Positions 59,316 through 64,000 of a stretch of DNA of 64,000 bases are shown here, piece after piece. The position numbers and the translations under genes are program-made. The notes under the pieces were generated by a model that had not been told where the DNA came from, made no database searches, and was given only the letters and a program-made list of their open reading frames with translations. Location: positions 129,171-193,170 of the forward strand of contig WBZZ01000144.1 of the NCBI GenBank assembly GCA_019918135.1. The letters are read 5' to 3'. Numbering within the stretch: position 1 is the stretch's first letter; every line of letters starts with the position of its first letter. Source of the stretch: Paulinella micropora (lineage: Eukaryota > Cercozoa > Imbricatea > Euglyphida > Paulinellidae).

Positions 59316-62013
59316 ATGTCGACAGAGATCGCCGAAGTGAGTGAATTCTCGGAGGCAGATCAAAGAAGAGAAGAAGAAGAAGCAGGAGGAGGAGGAGGAA
59401 GAGGATTGAATGAAGGAGGAGGAGGAGGATTGAATGAAGGAGGAGGAGGAGATGAAGGAGTAGGAGGAGGAGTAGAAGAGGGCTGGGATGATGAAGGAAG
59501 ATATGGAGGAGACGAAGATGAAGGAGGATTTGAACAAGAAGAGAATGGAGGAGGAGGAGCATATGGTAATCCCTTACCACCTGCCTACAGGACGAAAAAT
59601 GATCAACTTGATTTATAGTGATGGAGAGGAGATCACAGTGGAGGAACAACAGTGGGTGCAAGACCACTATGACCTCACTAAAGAAGAGTTTGATAACAAG
59701 ATGGGGGTAGAGAAGGACACCTATGTGTGGATCCCTCAGGATCAAAGAAGAGAGAAAAGTCGTGCTAAAAAGGATGTCTATATCCTATTATCAAACACAG
59801 CACAGCTCCTCTGCAAACTGGTCTCTGATCCAGAAGAGAGAAAGAAGATACAGCATATCAAGTTTGGGGACACACACACCCACCTTGAATTACTCGATGC
59901 TATCTTTGGGGTGTACACTCAAACCCTGATTTTGGGAACGTTCATACTCCCACGATGTGAGGGTTACCTCCAGTACACAAACCCAAGAGCAACGGCCAGA
60001 TTCCTCGCGACTGGTCAGGAGGCAGTCGATGTAACAAAAATGAAGACAAATCTGGGTTCGAAAAACTCGAGTGGCATATTTCATTTTTTAACAATGGAAA
60101 TAAAGGCCTTGGAGGAGGGGAAGGCAGAGATGGAAAAAAGCATTAAGGCAGCAGGAGAAACTCATCCTGTGATTGATGAGTTAGAGAAGACCGACAGAGT
60201 TCTGACCAAGATCAGACTGTTGATGGGTGCGTTACTGCACAAGGAGGCATGGAAGAGATGGATTCCTACCAAGGATCACTCTGTCCTTAAATCACTTAGT
60301 AACGCACCACCGGTCGCCAACAAAGCAGGTGTTGACCAATATGTGGAGAAATATAATTTTCTCAGATCTGCTTCTGAATTGGTGGCCTTTATCACTCATG
60401 CTCAAAAGCTGGTGATATCTGAGAAGAAGAAGGCGAAAGAGAATGAGGAGTTCGAGAAGACGATAAGACTAGAAAGAATGAAAGCAAAAGTGAGTGGTGC
60501 AAAGACACACCCTCCGACATATTTGACCCCACCAGCTCCTGCCCCACCAGCTCCTGCCCCACCAGCCCCTACACCCTCGGGCTCAACTACGGTGGTGGTC
60601 ACAAACACGGAGAAGAAGGACAGACAGAACATCATAAATGCCTTCAAGGGGAAGAAAGGAGGAGTGGCAAGTCTCATGCTATATGCCAAGACGAGCTCAG
60701 ACAAAGACTCTGATGCTTCGCTTTTGAGCAAGCTCAAAGAGATCAATGCCTGCATGAAGGCTTTTCCTTGCGACGAAACGCAGGAATACGAGGCCCTTGT
60801 TACTGTTTTTGACCAATCTCTAGTCTCGGAGGGATTTGATCTGACACAGTACAAGTTTTTGAGAAAGAAGGAGGAGATTAAGAGAAACAATGCAACAGGC
60901 CCAGGCCTAGACGCTCAGTGTGAACTGGCGGTGGCCACACTCATTTCATATTTTCAATCTCATGGATACCAGCATCTCTGCACTGGTACTCTCATAGGAT
61001 TTGAAATCTTTGAGACAGTGGCGATGAGTTTGAGGAGTGCTGTTGGCTTGGCGGCGACCCTTACGGAGGTAGTTTCCTCCTATGGGCTATTCTATGGCCG
61101 CAAGTCGATCATCCTCTATTTCTTTTCGGCGTTACACACAGTTAACCCGAGTAAGCTTACTCAGCTCATACAACAATACTCGACGTTTAGCTCAGTGAAG
61201 TCCAAGAACTTCCTCGAGACACACGTGTTCGAAAATACGGTTCAAAGCGTTGCTCCGTCAACACTGTTTCAAGAAGTGATGAGTGCATGCTCAAACATGG
61301 ACTCGCTCACGGAGGCACATACGGCACAGGCAGGCGGTGTACCTGTTGGCGCACAAGCCACGTACACAAACAGAGTTGCCAGTTGGAAGAGACAGAGAGA
61401 GCCAGACCTGAAGACCGCATGTTGGAGGTGGTTCGCGGGCTTGCAGTGTAAGGCACAGATGGAGAACAGAGACTGCTCTTTCAATCATGATAGGCAGAAC
61501 CCAACAGCAAGGGCAAATTTTCTGAGCAGGACGGAAGGCAAGGAACCGGGCCTTTTCAATATGCTTCAGATTGCCGCTGTGAACGAAGGTTGGTATGCCA
61601 ATATGTGTGATGATGAGGAGTTACGACAGGCGATCATTGCCTATGTGGAGAGGATGAAGGAGAAGAAGGAGGAAAGGGAGAGACAAAAGAACTTAAAGGC
61701 CTCTCAAAGAGGACGAGAAGGAGGAGCAGGAGCAGGAGGACGAGGAGGAGGAGGACAAGGACGAGGAACATGGAGAGGAGCCTCGAGGTGGCAGGGAACC
61801 CCTCAGAGAGGAAGAGGAGGAGGTCGGGGATATACCCCTTATGGAGGGAGAGCTGTTCGAGCTCCAGCCCCCCCACCCAGAGGAGGAGGAGGCTCGTGGG
61901 CAAGCTCCAACCCGAATTTCGCTCGAGCTCAGGCCTACAACACTGCCTCGGAGACCGATACGTCATCCTACCCGGACACTACTCAAGGTAATCGTTTCGA
62001 GGTGGTGGAATGA
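59316..62013 (+). CDS. gag: Gypsy-like Gag with CCCH-type zinc finger and RGG tail
   Basis: Two frames: 59316-59618 (MSTEIAEVSEFSEADQRREE and a Gly/Glu-rich repeat) and 59488-62013 (841 codons). Either the second starts alone at an ATG in the GGA-rich repeat, or the two are joined by a shift there. Domains: N-terminal helix region (DQRREKSRAKKDVYILLSNT), alpha-helical capsid-like core (60000-61250), a Pro/Ala linker, a zinc motif CWRWFAGLQCKAQMENRDC with SFNH (C-x8-C-x8-C-x3-H) in place of a CCHC knuckle, then an RGG/GRGG tail, typical of RNA binding. The stop is UGA at 62011-62013, and the same frame continues open into pol. Confidence 0.65.
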
Positions 62014-64000
62014 CTGGAGGGGGAAGAAGAGAGGAAGGAGAAGACTGTGAAGTTTAACCCTAAAGTCACAGTGCTTTCTAATGCTGTTGTGCAGACTGGG
62101 CCAACGCTTCCTCTATGTGAAAACAAAGATGTGGGTACACAGAGACTGCAGCCCCAAGGTAGTCTCATACCCGTTCATACAGCACGGTTACCAATGATAA
62201 CTGATGCAAATAGGAAGGCGAGACTTGCGACGGAGGCGAGGAGGCCAATGGCAGACGTATCGCCTCGGCCAAGCAAACAACCACGAACAGACTCAATGTC
62301 TACGGTCGCGGCGGGTGGCGAGCAAAAAGACAATGTGTGTACTCAAGTACCACAAGACAATGTCGCTCAAATAGTAAACGCACCAGTACCGCAGAGTAAT
62401 AAAAATGTTAATGAGGTGAAGCAGGAGGACAAGAAGGAGGAGTTGAAAAACTTAGAGACAAGACTCCAAAATTTGGAACGTAAAGTTCTTGTTCTCGCAG
62501 CCAATATACACAGGCCCGATGCTCTGTGTTATACGGAACTTTATTGTGAAACATTGAAGACAATATTAAAAGTTGGTAATGATACGATGGCGAATATTAA
62601 TATTGTCGGCAGGAAGTTTTTAAATCGATACCGGGACTGGGTGGACGGAAATATGAAAAAGTCAACGGGCACTCTCAAAGGAGTGAGCAGCCGGACGGTC
62701 ATCACGGGAATCATCACACTGACCTTTAAATTGAAATCCGCACGAGTATACCGTATGGACCTTTATGTCGTCCCCGGTTACCACGGGTCAATATTACTAT
62801 CGTATGACCAATTGGCTACGATGGGGGCTGTGATTGATTGCGCCGCACGGCGAGTGATATATGGAATAAAAAGAGGAGAAGAGAACGATATTGATCCCTT
62901 CAACGCTACTGACTCTTATGAGGCTTATGAGCTGAGTCTAGCGACGGATCACAAAAAGATGGCCATCGCACATGAGGCACTTGAGGTGTACGTTCACCCC
63001 CATGTCGTAAGACCGGATGAACTGTCCTGGACCGACAATTGGGAATCCCAAGTGTGCACTGTCACAGTTCCGACATGCCATTGGGACAAAAAGTCTATTG
63101 ACGACTTAATCGAGAAGCGAAAGGAGGAAATTATATGTGTCGCACAAAGAAGCCCGTCGTTGGCGAGATTCGCGGAAGGAGTAGGAACAGATGTCCATAT
63201 TACTAACGGATACTGTTTCCATGCGAAAGTAGGACAAGAAAAAAGGGAGGCGTTTGTACCAAGGAGAACGGGGCGAATCCCGGATACTCCACCAGAAACT
63301 ATTAAAAGTTTTATTACTGATTTCTGGGGTGACGAGCCCACGTGGCCGCGTTCACTGTCTGAAGTGAAGAAATGCTTACGGACTTTATTCGAAAATAATA
63401 AGCAGTATACTATTATCCTGCCATATAATGAGAAGGCGATATGGGCGCAGGAAATAAGGGACCGGCTTATTGATCATCCTATACCGGTACCCTCTCGCAA
63501 GCAACAGCTAGTGGTGGCTTGTCGTATGGGAACTCGTGAGCAGAGCAGTGCATACAAGCGGAAGCTCAGAGACCTCGACAAGTTGAAATTGATACCGCAA
63601 GCATTCACATGCTTTGATGGTTTTTACACCCGTAAAGCTCCTTTGCAATACGCGAGACTCATTGACATGCTGGTGGAGCTCGGTAAAGATGATGAGCCGG
63701 ACACGGTCACGTATGGAAAGACGGGCCTAGATGATGTCTCGGAAGAGGAATTAGGCTTGGAGGAGGACAGAGAACCCCTCAAGCAGCATAAGCAGATGTC
63801 TGATGAAGATTTTCAAGAGGCGGCGCGGAACATATTGGAAGAAGGAGTAGGCACGGAGAAGGAGAAGGAGCTTTTAAAAGCCAAATTAGAGGCGAACAAG
63901 GAAATTTTTGACCCTCCACATGCAGGTGGTGTCAAGCCTGAAGATTTCACTGCGGTTATTTACAAAATACCGGGTGCGGAGCTGGCACCGGCACCACGAA
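62014..64000 (+). CDS. pol: Gypsy-like Pol (protease onward), in frame with Gag after one UGA, runs off window
   Basis: The frame of Gag continues after TGA (62011-62013) with no further stop for 1,987 bases to the window end. There is no ATG near its beginning. It starts with a charged linker and a coiled coil (LETRLQNLERKVLVLA), then a retropepsin-like domain: VGNDTMANINIVGRKFLNRY (active-site loop D-T, but M where G is expected) and YVVPGYHGSILLSYDQLATM with GAVIDC, the conserved flap-to-C-terminal segment of gypsy proteases. The final residues (HAGGVKPEDFTAVIYKIPGA) resemble the sequence just before the RT fingers. Reverse transcriptase would follow outside the window. About 660 codons seen. 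Confidence 0.65.
   Translation, partial: MEGEEERKEKTVKFNPKVTVLSNAVVQTGPTLPLCENKDVGTQRLQPQGSLIPVHTARLPMITDANRKARLATEARRPMADVSPRPSKQPRTDSMSTVAAGGEQKDNVCTQVPQDNVAQIVNAPVPQSNKNVNEVKQEDKKEELKNLETRLQNLERKVLVLAANIHRPDALCYTELYCETLKTILKVGNDTMANINIVGRKFLNRYRDWVDGNMKKSTGTLKGVSSRTVITGIITLTFKLKSARVYRMDLYVVPGYHGSILLSYDQLATMGAVIDCAARRVIYGIKRGEENDIDPFNATDSYEAYELSLATDHKKMAIAHEALEVYVHPHVVRPDELSWTDNWESQVCTVTVPTCHWDKKSIDDLIEKRKEEIICVAQRSPSLARFAEGVGTDVHITNGYCFHAKVGQEKREAFVPRRTGRIPDTPPETIKSFITDFWGDEPTWPRSLSEVKKCLRTLFENNKQYTIILPYNEKAIWAQEIRDRLIDHPIPVPSRKQQLVVACRMGTREQSSAYKRKLRDLDKLKLIPQAFTCFDGFYTRKAPLQYARLIDMLVELGKDDEPDTVTYGKTGLDDVSEEELGLEEDREPLKQHKQMSDEDFQEAARNILEEGVGTEKEKELLKAKLEANKEIFDPPHAGGVKPEDFTAVIYKIPGAELAPAPR

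Noticed and set aside
59488-62013. 841-aa ORF as a host RNA-binding protein (CCCH plus RGG)
   Set aside because: The frame continues through one stop into a retroviral-type protease, so Gag is the simpler reading.
62011-62013. UGA reassigned to an amino acid in this organism
   Set aside because: UGA ends other intact ORFs sensibly, including the UGA closing the AP2-like gene at 10350. A genome-wide reassignment is not supported by this window.
1-64000. tRNA, rRNA and riboswitch candidates
   Set aside because: I saw no sequence with convincing cloverleaf, rRNA core or riboswitch features; a covariance-model scan would be needed to exclude tRNAs fully.

Overview
The window is a stretch of eukaryotic genome, probably from a protist or alga, made almost entirely of integrated viruses and retroelements. 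I found no convincing host gene, rRNA, tRNA or CRISPR array. The host type is inferred from the mobile elements: Polinton-like virus (PLV) or virophage-like elements, Ty1/copia and DIRS retrotransposons, a gypsy-like element and a mariner-type MITE.

Region by region: (1) 1-10.7 kb is element A, a decayed PLV cut off by the window start. It holds a packaging ATPase, an S74 chaperone fibre protein, an attachment protein fragment, an ExoX-C protein, a family-B DNA polymerase and an AP2-like protein. (2) 11-13.3 kb holds a MITE copy and a copia RNase H relic. (3) 13.3-25.8 kb is one copia element (Gag, MYND-finger ORF, protease, integrase, start of RT). It is split by a DIRS-like tyrosine-recombinase retroelement at about 18.3-25.17 kb. 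(4) 26.05-43.77 kb is a copia LTR split by element B, a PLV of about 17 kb at 26301-43252. (5) 43.77-45.5 kb is the Gag of the copia whose LTR was split. (6) 45.5-51.35 kb is element C, a truncated and decayed PLV fragment related to both A and B. It keeps a parvovirus-type phospholipase A2 domain that B has lost. (7) 51.4-58.3 kb holds copia pol relics, a mariner-type MITE, a solo LTR and an inverted repeat. (8) 59.3-64 kb is a gypsy-like gag-pol with one in-frame UGA between gag and pol, running off the window end.

Element B is the most interesting unit. It has terminal inverted repeats (TIRs) of about 1.6 kb. Each TIR ends in a palindrome of about 410 bp (185-bp arms, 44-bp loop), followed inward by a very G-rich tract, an array of 41-bp repeats and a duplicated lysine-rich gene. 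Between the TIRs lie a DNA methyltransferase, a tyrosine recombinase resembling a telomere resolvase (protelomerase), an attachment protein, minor and major capsid proteins, a packaging ATPase and a primase-helicase. I saw no DDE integrase and no DNA polymerase. The layout suggests a linear viral genome with hairpin (telomere-like) ends processed by its own resolvase.

Most viral genes in A, B and C have an AT-rich TATA-type motif just upstream of the start codon, which looks like a shared promoter. Many genes carry single-base frameshifts or single stop codons. In C and A these look like real decay. In B, where the TIRs are nearly identical, they may instead be very young mutations or homopolymer errors in the assembly.
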